In this document: one piece after another, positions 1 to 10,600 of the stretch | How positions within the stretch are numbered: position 1 is the stretch's first letter | Layout: the number at the start of each line of letters is the position of its first letter | DNA from: Dictyobacter alpinus | GTDB taxonomy: Bacteria; Chloroflexota; Ktedonobacteria; Ktedonobacterales; Ktedonobacteraceae | Length of the DNA stretch: 64,000 nucleotides | NCBI RefSeq assembly: GCF_003967575.1 | Contig: NZ_BIFT01000002.1 | Coordinates: forward strand, 2,356,001 to 2,420,000 | Direction of reading: 5' to 3' | Notes under the pieces: generated by a model | Seen by the model: the letters and a program-made list of their open reading frames with translations, nothing else | What the model was told of the DNA's origin: nothing | Database searches by the model: none | Translations under genes and position numbers: made by a program

Positions 1-966
1 CTATTTTCGCACGTTGATTGACCAGTGTTGTGAGCTCTTACAGCCGCTACTGGGTCAGGATCTACGCGACTTGCTCTTCGCGGATACCGCTGTGGATATC
101 ATATCGGGATCTATGGATCTGCGCGCCATGCGTGATCGACAGCCGCAGCAGACAAATCCGCTGGCCGAGACCAGCGTGGCTCAGCCCGTGGTCTTCGTGC
201 TGGAGTATGCTCTGGCCCGGCTCTGGCAGCACTGGGGAATTGAGCCTCAGGCGCTACTGGGTTATAGCCTGGGTGAGTACGTGGCCGCCTGTCTGGCGGG
301 CGTCTTCTCGCTTGAAGATGCGCTCCTGCTGACGGCGCGTCGAGCGCAATTGATCGCTCGGCAACCAGCAGGCGCAATGCTGGCCGTGGGACTCTCGGAA
401 CAGGAGGTGCAACGCTACCTCACCACAGAGATCAATCTGGCGATCATCAATGCTCCCATGACCTGTGTGCTGGCCGGGCCAGTAGAGGCGATCGCACGCC
501 TGCAGGTGCAACTGGAGCACGACGAGGTGATTGCGCGCCGGATCGAGACGACCCATGCCTTCCACTCACGTATGCTCGAACCTGTCCGGGCGGAACTGGA
601 GAGCTTGCTGGCAGGCATGCAACTGCACGCCCCCCAGATTCCGCTGCTCTCCAATGTCACCGGAAGCTGGCTGACAGAGGAGCAGGCCACCGATGCCAGC
701 TATTGGGGTCGGCACATGTGCGAGACGGTACGTTTTGCCGATGGCGTCGGAGTGTTGTTGCAGGAGCCAGAGCAGGTGTTGCTGGAAGTGGGTGTTGGCC
801 AGTCCCTTGGTTCGTTTGTACGGCAGCATGCGTTGTGCAGCCGGGACCAGATGCAGCGGGTCATCGCTACCCTGCCAGGACGTTTTGAGCGCCAGTCAGA
901 GCAGTCCTATCTGCTCACTATGCTTGGCAAGCTCTGGCTGGCCGGGGTCCCGCTCGATTGGCAGTC
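1..966 (+). repeat. Direct repeat copy 1: AT domain of module 1
   Basis: This AT-coding stretch recurs at 4654-5622 with an offset of 4653 bases, rising to 4659 after a two-codon insertion in the linker near base 160. By eye, the part from about 180 to 960 is nearly identical, with scattered mostly silent changes, while the flanking KS-AT linkers and KRs diverge. That points to recent AT duplication or gene conversion. The copy may extend upstream of the window. Confidence 0.9.
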
Positions 967-3900
967 CTATTATGCCGATCAGCCGCAACCCTGGGTAGCT
1001 TTGCCCACCTATCCTTTTGAACAGACACACTATTGGATTACCGCGGCGCGTCCAGCAGCACAACAGCAACGCCATCCATTAACCGGCCAGCCCAAGAAAG
1101 TGCCACAGATTGACGATTGGTTTTATCAGCCCACTTGGAAAGAAGTCGCTCTGCCAGGTACCAACAAAACGTTGAACTTTTCTGCTCCTGTGCTGGCTTT
1201 CATGGATGATGCAGACCTGCTTGAACAGCTCCGTCCTGGATGTGAGAGAAATGGACAGCCCTTCATTTGTGTCCGGCGCGGCCAACAATTCACACAAATT
1301 GATGAACATCATTTTGTGCTGCGTCCCGCCGAAGCTGGCGATTACCAGCGTTTATGGCAGTGTCTGAACGAGCAACAGTTGCAGCCACAGACCATTCTGC
1401 ATGGCTGGAGCATAACCTCCACGGCAGACGAGGCTTCAGGTCAGGCATTCTTTCGCGCTATGCAGGAATGTGGACTCTATAGTCTTCTTTTCCTGACCCG
1501 TGCGTTATCCACCAGGGCAACATCACAGATACGCATACACGTAATAACGAATCACAGCCAGGCCTGTCAGGAGCAAGAGGTGGTCTATCCTGAGAAAGCA
1601 ACCTTACAGGCCGCCTGTCAGGTGATCTCGCAGGAGAATCCCCAGATCAGCTGTCGCCTTATTGATCTTGCATATGATCCTGTTGCTGCGCAGGCAGCTC
1701 TGCCGGGCGCCGAGCAACTGCTCGCTGAATGTATGACCGCTACCAATGATCTGCTCGTCGCTTATCGTGCCGGTCAGCGCCTGGTGCGGACCTACCAGCA
1801 GGTCCAGCTCCATGAAGCGCTAGCGGATAATCTTCCGCTGCGCCAGCAAGGCGTCTATCTGATTACAGGAGGTCTGGGTGCGGTTGGCCTGGTTGTGGCC
1901 AGCCATCTCGCTATCCTTGCGCAAGCGAGACTGGTCTTTACAACTCGTAGCCCTTTTCCTGAGCAGAGCGATTGGACACGCTGGCTGGAAGAGCATAGTG
2001 CGGATGATACGATCAGTCGTAAGATTCAGCAATTACAGGCGCTACAACAATGTGGCAGCCAGATCTTGATTGTACAAGCGGATAGTGCGGATGAGCAGCA
2101 GATGCGTGTGGCGATCCAGCACATTCAGCAACACTTTGGGACTCTCCATGGCGTGATCCATGCCGCGGGCAATACACATGCGGAAGCCTTTAAAAGTACT
2201 TTAGACATCGGGCCCGTTGAATGCGAGCAGCACTTTCAAGCCAAAGTTTATGGCTTATATGTCCTGGAACAGGTGCTGCAGGGCCAGAATCTTGACTTTT
2301 GCCTGCTGTTCTCATCGATATCCGCAGTCCTTGGTGGTCTGGGCTTTGTTGGCTATGCCGCAGCGAACAGCTTTATTGACGCCTTTACCTATAGTCATAA
2401 TCGTCGAACAACAGGAGCCTGGACCTGTGTCAACTGGGATACCTGGCATGTTGGTTCAGACAAAGAGCAATCTCAGGCCTTAAGTGGCTCCGCCGCGGAA
2501 TATGCCATGACGGCTCAAGAAGGTTGTGAGGCCGTTATCCGTGTACTGGCGCAAACACGTTACCGCCATCTGGTCAATTCCACAGGCGATTTGCAGGCAC
2601 GCCAGCAACAATGGTCAATATTCGAGGAAGATAGCGAGGACGTGGCTACAGTGACCCTGGCGCCGCGAACAGCAGCATCCAAATTTGGCCGCCAGGGACC
2701 CGCTGAGTTCACGGCTCGGAGTGAGTATGAGCGGGCGATTGCCGACATCTGGCAGGACGCACTGGGACTGGAAAAAGTTGGTTTATATGATAACTTCTTT
2801 GACCTGGGTGGTAACTCACTGATTGGCATGCAGGTGGTTGCCAGACTCAAGAAAGTTTTCCAGCAGCCGCTCTCAGCCATGTCTCTGTTTGAGGCCCCTA
2901 CCATTAGCGCCATGGTCCAGCATCTTCTGCCTCAATCCATCGCTGACCAACCGGTAGATCAGCAGCAACGTTTGGCCATGAGACGGCAAGAAGCACAAAA
3001 ATCAACCGGCACAGGTGACATTGCCATCATTGGTATGTCCGGGCGTTTTCCTGGTGCCTCGAATGTCGAGGAATTCTGGGAAAACTTACGCAACGGCGTT
3101 GAATCGATTGCGCACTTTAGTGATGAAGAATTGTTGGCCGCAGGTGTTGATGCCAGCCAGTTAGCACAGGAAAACTATATTAAAGCACGGCCAATCCTTA
3201 AACCCGAAGAGATCGAAAACTTTGATGCCGCCTTCTTTGGCTATAGTCCGCGTGAGGCCGAGCTGACCGATCCGCAGCATCGCCTCTTCCTGGAATGTGC
3301 CTGGGAAGCCTTAGAGATGGCTGGTTATGATACCTCAACCTATCAAGGACTGATAGGTGTCTATGGTGGCAACAATCTGAGTATGTATATGACAGTCCTC
3401 TCCCAGGCAAATGCGTTGCAGGAGATGGATGATTATCAGATGGTCATCGGCCATGATAAAGATTCGCTGACCACCAACGTTTCCTATAAGCTTAATCTGC
3501 GTGGCCCCAGTTTTGCGGTCCAGACCTTCTGCTCGACCTCGCTGGTGGCGACGCATCTGGCCTGTCGCAGTCTGCTCAATGGCGAATGTGATATTGCGCT
3601 AGCCGGCGGCGTCTCCTTACGCATACCATCCAAGATAGGCTATAGCTATCACGAAGGTGGCATGGAATCGCCAGATGGTCATTGCCGTACCTTTGATGCT
3701 GACGCACGTGGAAGTCTGTTTGGTGATGGCGTGGCGCTCGTTGCCCTGAAGCGACTGGATCATGCGTTAACCGATGGCGATACCATTCACGCTGTGATTA
3801 AAGGTTCCGCGATTAACAATGATGGCTCGCTCAAGGTCAGCTATACCGCACCCAGCATTGTCGGGCAAGCAGAAGTGGTCGCCTCGGCCCTGCAGGTTGC

Positions 3901-6900
3901 CCAGATTGATCCCGCCAGCATTAGTTATGTTGAGGCCCATGGGACCGCAACCGAGCTTGGCGATCCGATTGAGTTATCCTCGCTCACCAGAGCGTATCGT
4001 GCTTATACACAGAAAAATGGCTATTGTGCCATTGGTTCTGTCAAGACCAACATTGGTCATCTCGATCGTGCAGCAGGCGTCACAGGCTTGATCAAGACTG
4101 TGATGGCACTCAAGCATAAAGAACTGCCTGCGAGTCTGCATTATAAAGCTCCAAATCCTGAGATCGATTTTGCGACCAGTCCATTTTATGTCAATACCCA
4201 ATTAACACCCTGGATAAGCAAGGATGGACCCAGACGGGCCGGCGTGAATTCGCTGGGCATGGGTGGCACCAATGCACACGTCATTGTCGAAGAAGCACCT
4301 GAACGCCAGCCTGGTAGCGCTGCCCAGCCATGGCAACTTTTACTCCTTTCGGCCCGTACCGCCTCGGCTCTGGATGTGGCGACAGAGAACCTTTGCCGCT
4401 ATCTGCAACAGCATCCGCAGGCCAATCTGGCTGATGTCGCCTATACACTGCAGCTTGGTAGACGGAAATTTGCGCATCGGCGGCTAATCGTCTGCCGCAA
4501 TACCGAGGAAGCCATCCAGGCGTTACAGAAACCACAGTCGTCACATGTGCTCAGCGCACAAGAGCCACGGACAGACCGGCGGGTTGCGTTCCTTTTTCCA
4601 GGCGTGGGTGAGCAGTATATCGGTATGGCCCGCCAGCTCTATCAGCAGGAGACCTATTTTCGTACGCTGATCGATCAGTGCTGTGAGCTCTTACAGCCGC
4701 TACTGGGTCAGGACCTGCGCGATCTGCTCTTTGCTGATGCCACTGATGACGTCACATCCGGATCTATCGATTTGAGCGCCATGCGTGATCGACAGCAGCA
4801 GCCGGCACAGCCTCAGCCGCTGGCCGAGACGACCGTGGCCCAGCCCGTGGTCTTCGTGCTGGAGTACGCTCTGGCCCGGCTCTGGCAGCACTGGGGGATT
4901 GAGCCTCAGGCGCTGCTGGGCTATAGCCTGGGTGAATATGTGGCTGCCTGCCTGGCGGGGGTCTTCTCGCTCGAAGATGCGCTCCTGCTGACGGCGCGTC
5001 GAGCGCAACTGATTGCCCGGCAACCGGCGGGCGCAATGCTGGCCGTGGGACTCTCCGAGCAGGCGGTGCAGCCCTACCTGACGGACGAGATCAATCTGGC
5101 GATCATCAATGCGCCTATGACCTGTGTGCTGGCCGGACCCGTAGAGGCGATCGCACGCCTGCAGGTGCAACTGGAGCACGACGAGGTGATTGCGCGTCGG
5201 GTTGAAACCACCCATGCCTTCCACTCGCGTATGCTCGAACCTGTCCGGGCGGAACTGGAGAGCCTGCTGGCAGGCATGCAACTGCACGCCCCCCAGATTC
5301 CACTGCTCTCTAACGTCACCGGAAGCTGGCTGACAGAGGAGCAGGCCACCGATGCCAGCTATTGGGGTCGGCACATGTGCGAGACGGTACGTTTTGCCGA
5401 TGGCGTCGGAGTGTTGTTGCAGGAGCCAGAGCAGGTGCTGCTGGAAGTGGGCGTTGGCCAGTCCCTTGGTTCGTTTGTACGTCAGCATGCGTTGTGCAGT
5501 CGAGAACAGATGCAGCGGGTCATGCCCACCCTGCCAGGACGTTTTGAACGCCAGGCAGAGCAGTCCTATCTGCTCACTATGCTTGGCAAGCTCTGGCTGG
5601 CCGGGGTCCCGCTCGACTGGCAAAATTTTTATGCGCAGCAGGTTCGCTATCGTATCCCGCTGCCCACCTATCCTTTTGAGCGTCAACGCTACTTTATTGA
5701 TGCGCCGCAGGGGCTGCAACGCGGACCCGCTATGTCGCAGCCGGAACAACAAAAGAAGGCTGATATTGCTGACTGGTTCTATCAACCCGTATGGAAGCAG
5801 GCAACGTTCCAACATACCGCCACCAGTATAGCTGCTCCATTCCATTGGCTTGTCTTTGCGAATGACGACCAGGTGAGTACAGCGCTCCTCCAGGGATTAG
5901 CCCGGAGCGAACAACGTGTGGTGGTCGTGAAGAGTGGCAATGTTTTTGAACAGGTTGCCGACCATAGTTACCGTATCAATCCTGCCGCACGCGCCGACTA
6001 TACAACCCTGTTGCGCACTCTTCGCGAGGCGGAAACAATCCCAACCCGGATCATTAGCCTCTGGCCAATGGCACATCCTGATCAGGCTGAAAGGACCGTA
6101 CTTGAGAGAAGTTTTTACCATCTCTTATCACTTGCTCAGGCGCTGGGTGATATCCAGATAGATGGTTGTCGGATCTCCGTGATCACAGAGAACTTGTATG
6201 ATGTGCTCGGTGATGAATATGCTCCAGCCGAGCAAGCTACTGTGACTGGACTGTGTAAGGTCATTCCACAAGAGTATACAAACCTACAATGTCAGCAGAT
6301 TGATCTTGCAGCGTCGATCACGCAACAGCAGATGGACACATTGTTGCAAGAACTGGTGTCAACATCCAATGAGCCGCAGGTCGCACTTCGTGGTCGTCAT
6401 CGCTGGATTCCTGTCTATGAGCCTTGCCGTTTGGAGCAGCAAGGCACGCATACAACTTTACTTCGTGATCGTGGTACCTACTTGCTTACCGGTGGTCTGG
6501 GTGGTGTAGGACTGGCCATGGCCAATTATCTGGCCCGTAGTGTCCAGGCCAGACTGGTCCTTGTCTCGCGTACTGGTCTTCCACCACGCGATCAGTGGCA
6601 GCGCATTATCGCTGAACAAGGTGATCATGCAGGCACAGGTCGTCAAATTCGCCAGGTTTTGCAATTAGAGGAACTCGGTTCAGAGGTATTGATACTGGCG
6701 GCAGACGTGGCAGACGAAGCACAGATGCGTCAGGTTATTGCCCGCACGCAAGCCACCTTTGGAGGCTTACATGGCGTGCTAAATGTGGCAGGTTTACCTG
6801 GTGTTGGCTTGATACAGCTTAAGACTGAGCAAGCAGCAGGCCAGGTACTGGCGCCAAAGGTCCAGGGCACACGAGTCCTGGAGCGTGTCCTGCAAGAACA

Positions 6901-7660
6901 TCCCCTGGATTTCTTGATCCTCTTCTCATCGATTACCGCTGTGACCGGTGGCCCGGGCCAGGTCGATTACTGCGCGGCCAACGCTTTCCTGGATAGCTAT
7001 GCCCACCATCAGCGTACACCCCATACACTGGTGGCCTCAATCGCCTGGAGTGAGTGGCAATGGAATGCCTGGGAAGCTGGCTTAGAAGGATTCGATGAAG
7101 CCACAAAAAGCTTCTTTCGAGAGAATCGGGCGCGTTTCGGGATCAGCTTTGCCGAAGGTGCCAAGGTCCTGCGCAGGGTCCTGTCCCATCGTCAGACCCA
7201 GGTGATTGTGTCACCACAGAACTTTCAGGCGCTGATCGAGCTGAGCCGCACTATGACCCTGGCCTCGATGATACCTGATAATCAGAAAAGCAGACAGGCA
7301 CCAGTTAAACACGACCGACCAGCATTGGGTAATACCTATGTTGCGCCGCGTAACGCTACCGAAACACGCATCGCCAGCATCTGGGAAGATCTGTTGGGCA
7401 TCACTGACGTTGGCATCCACGATAACTTCTTTGATCTGGGAGGCAACTCGCTCGTTGGACTAGAACTGATCAATCGCTTGCGTAAAGCCTTTCTGCAAGA
7501 AACATTACCATCTTATGTGCTCTATGAAGCGCCTTCAGTCAGCGCGATGGCAACGTATCTGGACCAGGAAAAGGAGAGTGTGACGGCAGCCGAACTGAAT
7601 GAAAGAAGTGACAAACGTAGGGTGAATTTGAAAAAGCGTATGAGCGGAAGAGTGAAATAA
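2..7660 (+). CDS. Type I modular PKS, 5' end outside window: AT-KR-ACP / KS-AT-KR-ACP (modules 1 and 2)
   Basis: The reading frame is open from base 2, so the gene starts upstream; residue numbers count from the TTG at 14. Order: AT (1-330, Ser85 in GYSLGEY, His in HAFHS), KR (about 380-860, NADPH motif GGLGAVG, catalytic Y in GYAAAN), ACP (Ser935 in GGNSL), KS (about 1000-1430, Cys1173 in TFCSTSL, His in EAHGTAT and KTNIGHLD), AT (Ser1638, HAFHS), KR (Tyr2319 in VDYCAAN), ACP (Ser2479). Both ATs carry the HAFH signature usually read as malonyl-CoA specific. There is no DH or ER, so each module should leave a beta-hydroxyl. The two ATs are almost the same sequence. The basic C-terminal tail resembles that of the next PKS and may be a docking element. 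The stop is 13 bp before the next gene, so the genes are co-transcribed. Confidence 0.95.
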   Translation, partial: YFRTLIDQCCELLQPLLGQDLRDLLFADTAVDIISGSMDLRAMRDRQPQQTNPLAETSVAQPVVFVLEYALARLWQHWGIEPQALLGYSLGEYVAACLAGVFSLEDALLLTARRAQLIARQPAGAMLAVGLSEQEVQRYLTTEINLAIINAPMTCVLAGPVEAIARLQVQLEHDEVIARRIETTHAFHSRMLEPVRAELESLLAGMQLHAPQIPLLSNVTGSWLTEEQATDASYWGRHMCETVRFADGVGVLLQEPEQVLLEVGVGQSLGSFVRQHALCSRDQMQRVIATLPGRFERQSEQSYLLTMLGKLWLAGVPLDWQSYYADQPQPWVALPTYPFEQTHYWITAARPAAQQQRHPLTGQPKKVPQIDDWFYQPTWKEVALPGTNKTLNFSAPVLAFMDDADLLEQLRPGCERNGQPFICVRRGQQFTQIDEHHFVLRPAEAGDYQRLWQCLNEQQLQPQTILHGWSITSTADEASGQAFFRAMQECGLYSLLFLTRALSTRATSQIRIHVITNHSQACQEQEVVYPEKATLQAACQVISQENPQISCRLIDLAYDPVAAQAALPGAEQLLAECMTATNDLLVAYRAGQRLVRTYQQVQLHEALADNLPLRQQGVYLITGGLGAVGLVVASHLAILAQARLVFTTRSPFPEQSDWTRWLEEHSADDTISRKIQQLQALQQCGSQILIVQADSADEQQMRVAIQHIQQHFGTLHGVIHAAGNTHAEAFKSTLDIGPVECEQHFQAKVYGLYVLEQVLQGQNLDFCLLFSSISAVLGGLGFVGYAAANSFIDAFTYSHNRRTTGAWTCVNWDTWHVGSDKEQSQALSGSAAEYAMTAQEGCEAVIRVLAQTRYRHLVNSTGDLQARQQQWSIFEEDSEDVATVTLAPRTAASKFGRQGPAEFTARSEYERAIADIWQDALGLEKVGLYDNFFDLGGNSLIGMQVVARLKKVFQQPLSAMSLFEAPTISAMVQHLLPQSIADQPVDQQQRLAMRRQEAQKSTGTGDIAIIGMSGRFPGASNVEEFWENLRNGVESIAHFSDEELLAAGVDASQLAQENYIKARPILKPEEIENFDAAFFGYSPREAELTDPQHRLFLECAWEALEMAGYDTSTYQGLIGVYGGNNLSMYMTVLSQANALQEMDDYQMVIGHDKDSLTTNVSYKLNLRGPSFAVQTFCSTSLVATHLACRSLLNGECDIALAGGVSLRIPSKIGYSYHEGGMESPDGHCRTFDADARGSLFGDGVALVALKRLDHALTDGDTIHAVIKGSAINNDGSLKVSYTAPSIVGQAEVVASALQVAQIDPASISYVEAHGTATELGDPIELSSLTRAYRAYTQKNGYCAIGSVKTNIGHLDRAAGVTGLIKTVMALKHKELPASLHYKAPNPEIDFATSPFYVNTQLTPWISKDGPRRAGVNSLGMGGTNAHVIVEEAPERQPGSAAQPWQLLLLSARTASALDVATENLCRYLQQHPQANLADVAYTLQLGRRKFAHRRLIVCRNTEEAIQALQKPQSSHVLSAQEPRTDRRVAFLFPGVGEQYIGMARQLYQQETYFRTLIDQCCELLQPLLGQDLRDLLFADATDDVTSGSIDLSAMRDRQQQPAQPQPLAETTVAQPVVFVLEYALARLWQHWGIEPQALLGYSLGEYVAACLAGVFSLEDALLLTARRAQLIARQPAGAMLAVGLSEQAVQPYLTDEINLAIINAPMTCVLAGPVEAIARLQVQLEHDEVIARRVETTHAFHSRMLEPVRAELESLLAGMQLHAPQIPLLSNVTGSWLTEEQATDASYWGRHMCETVRFADGVGVLLQEPEQVLLEVGVGQSLGSFVRQHALCSREQMQRVMPTLPGRFERQAEQSYLLTMLGKLWLAGVPLDWQNFYAQQVRYRIPLPTYPFERQRYFIDAPQGLQRGPAMSQPEQQKKADIADWFYQPVWKQATFQHTATSIAAPFHWLVFANDDQVSTALLQGLARSEQRVVVVKSGNVFEQVADHSYRINPAARADYTTLLRTLREAETIPTRIISLWPMAHPDQAERTVLERSFYHLLSLAQALGDIQIDGCRISVITENLYDVLGDEYAPAEQATVTGLCKVIPQEYTNLQCQQIDLAASITQQQMDTLLQELVSTSNEPQVALRGRHRWIPVYEPCRLEQQGTHTTLLRDRGTYLLTGGLGGVGLAMANYLARSVQARLVLVSRTGLPPRDQWQRIIAEQGDHAGTGRQIRQVLQLEELGSEVLILAADVADEAQMRQVIARTQATFGGLHGVLNVAGLPGVGLIQLKTEQAAGQVLAPKVQGTRVLERVLQEHPLDFLILFSSITAVTGGPGQVDYCAANAFLDSYAHHQRTPHTLVASIAWSEWQWNAWEAGLEGFDEATKSFFRENRARFGISFAEGAKVLRRVLSHRQTQVIVSPQNFQALIELSRTMTLASMIPDNQKSRQAPVKHDRPALGNTYVAPRNATETRIASIWEDLLGITDVGIHDNFFDLGGNSLVGLELINRLRKAFLQETLPSYVLYEAPSVSAMATYLDQEKESVTAAELNERSDKRRVNLKKRMSGRVK
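4654..5622 (+). repeat. Direct repeat copy 2: AT domain of module 2
   Basis: Second copy of the AT repeat at 1-966 within the same gene. Identity stops abruptly just after the GKLWLAGVPLDWQ segment, where the post-AT linkers become different (first copy SYYADQPQPW, second copy NFYAQQVRYR). It is a possible assembly collapse or recombination site. Confidence 0.9.
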
Positions 7661-7673
7661 AGAGGATTATGTA

Positions 7674-10600
7674 ATGGCTAATTCGATCTTGAATGATAGT
7701 GTATATGATACTTCGCTGGCTATTGTAGGCCTCGCAGGACGTTTTCCTGGTGCGCAGAACGTTGATGAGTTCTGGCAGAATCTGGTGAATGGAGTTAAAT
7801 CCATTCGACATTTTTCCGATGAGGAATTGCTGGCCAACGGTGTTGATCCGGCCCTCCTCGCATTGCCAAACTATGTAAAGGCCGGCACGATTCTGGAAGG
7901 GGCTGACCTGTTTGATGCCTCTTTCTTCAAATTCAGCCCTCGTGAAGCCGAAGTGATGGATCCGCAGCATCGCCTCTTCCTTGAATGTGCCTATCAGGCG
8001 TTAGAGGATGCCGCATATGATCCCGAGCGCTACAAGGGCCTGGTTGGTGTCTTCGCTGGATCAGCTATTAGCACCTATCTTTTAAATAATCTGGCTGCCA
8101 ATACAGATTTCCTTGATGAGGTCGGTCGCGTCCAGGTTTCCATCAGTAATGATCGTGACTCACTGGCCAATACCTTATCATACAAACTGAATTTGCGTGG
8201 ACCCAGCTTTGCGGTTCAGACTTTCTGTTCAACCTCGCTGGTGGCGATCCATCTGGCCTGTCAGAGTCTTTTAAACTATGAATGTGATATTGCGCTGGCT
8301 GGTGGTGTGGCGGTCGAGCTTCCCCAGATTAGAGGCTATCTGTATGAAGAGGGTGGGATTCTTTCTCCTGATGGCGAGTGCCGAACCTTTGATCAAAATG
8401 GACGCGGAAGTGTAATGGGCAATGGATTAGGCGTTGTGGTGGTCAAGCGTCTGGCCGATGCGCTGGAGGATGGTGATCAGATCTACGCCCTGGTTCGTGG
8501 TTCGCATACCAATAATGACGGCAGTGTACGTGCCAGCTATACCGCCCCTGGCCTGGATGGTCAGGCGGCCGTTATCTCTCAGGCCATCAGCAATGCAGGG
8601 GTTGATCCAGAGACACTCACTTATATGGAAGCCCATGGCACCGCCACCATGCTCGGTGACGCCGTTGAACTGGCGGCAATGAAAAAAGCCTTTGCGCTGC
8701 ACACACAGAAGCAACGATATTGTGCGCTCGGATCAGTGAAGCCTAATGTTGGTCACCTTGATCGCGCCTCAGGCGTCACCGGTTTGATCAAAACCACGCT
8801 CGCACTCAAAAACAAACTCCTTCCACCCAGCCTCAATTTTGAGCAGGCAGGTCCCGACGCCCAGCTAGAGCAGAGTCCATTTTATGTCAATACCAGCTTA
8901 AAGCCCTGGGAAACCGAGGAAGGTCCACGGCGCGCGGGCGTCAGTTCCTTTGGGTTGGGTGGTAGTAACGCGCATGTGGTACTTGAAGAAGCTCCCGAAC
9001 TTCCTGAAACTTCAGCTTCACGTCCTCATCAATTGCTGCTCCTCTCAGCGAAAAGTGAGAGCGCGCTGGCGCAAGCAACCGAGAACCTGTATACCTATTT
9101 AGCACAGCATCCAGAGACCAGGCTGGCGGATATTGCCTATACACTGCAGAACGGACGGACCGCTTTTAATTATCGCCGTACCCTGGTCTGCACGAGCCAT
9201 GAAGATGCCATGACCGCACTGAAGCAGGAGCCGCAGCGCCTGGCGAGTACCTATCAAGTTCATCGCGATCGTCCTGTCACTCTGCTGTTGTCGGATGTGG
9301 CAGGTGTAACCGAGCAGCAGGTGTTGGAGCTACGGGCACAGGAAAAGACCTTTGACGAGACCATTACACGTTGTCTGTCCTATTTACAGACAGCACAAGG
9401 CATAAGCTTACCCGCCGGGCTCTTTGAGGCATCCAGTCAGGAAAGCCCGATCAATAAAGTGGTCGCCAACTTTGTATATGTCTATGCGGTGGCGCACCTG
9501 TTTACTTCCTGGGGCGTGCCGACACAAGCTCTGGCAGGTGTTGGGAGCAGTGAGTATGCCGTAGCCAGCCTGGCAGGCGTATTGGAACTGGAAGTAGCCC
9601 TGCAGGCAGTCATTGCGTATGCACACCAGCACACAGAAGATGGAAGGCACACAGCGCAAGCGGTACCGTTACAGGCTGCTACCAAAGCCTATTTTTCTTT
9701 TGCTGAAGACGCATGGATACAGAGTGGTCAAACACCTCCAGACGGCTATGGAAAACATATATTGGAGCCATCCCATGCTGTAGCGAGCAGTGGAGAGCAG
9801 CTGTTCACAAACCAGCCACAGGTTGTGTTTGCTATTGGAAGCGACAACGCATATACGCAACAGATACAGCGGCAGCTGGCAGCGCAGAGTAGTGAGAACA
9901 AGCCTATTTTTATCCGCACACCTGAACTGAGCAGTCTGCAGGCAAGCTTCCTTCAGGCCTTTGGTCAGCTCTGGTTAGCTGGTGTGACATTGCAATGGGA
10001 TCAACTCACGCGTGATGAGGTGCGTCGACGTGTCTCACTCCCAACCTATCCATTTGAGCGTCAACGCTATTGGATTGAGCAGAGTGATGTTATTGCCGAA
10101 GTGGTGTCACAGAGCGCGCGCAAACCTGATATCGCTGATTGGTTCTACCGTCTGACATGGGAAGAGGCTCCGCTCACCGTGAGCGATACAACGCGGGCAC
10201 AGTCACCTGCTCCCTGGCTTATTTTTAGTGATACGTTCTCTATCGGGCAGGCGGTAAGCGCATACTTACAGGACCAGGGGCAGACCGCTATTCAGGTGCA
10301 GGCTGGTACAGAATTTATCCAGCTTGATCCGCAGAACTTCCGTATTCGTCCGCATGAAGCGGAAGACTATATTCAGCTGTGTCAGGCGCTTCAGCTCCAG
10401 GAATCCATGCCCACAACCGTCCTGCACCTATGGAATATTACTGCTGAAGTACTTGAGCCTGAACAATCTGCGGCCTTTGAGCAGATGCAAGATCGTGGCT
10501 TCTATAGTCTGATTTTTCTGACGCAGGCGCTGAGCAAGCTGGTATATGAGCGACCAGTGCAGATGCTCACTATTTCAAACCATCTGCAAGCGGTGACCAG

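Noticed and set aside
4700..5845. 381-codon open frame on the minus strand opposite the module 2 AT
   Set aside because: It is fully antisense to a well-supported AT, recurs opposite the module 1 AT, has no RBS or domain, and follows from codon bias of the repeat.
9270..10060. Frameshift as the reason for the degenerate module 3 AT
   Set aside because: The frame is continuous and no AT motif appears in the other plus-strand frames; substitutions and deletions explain it better.
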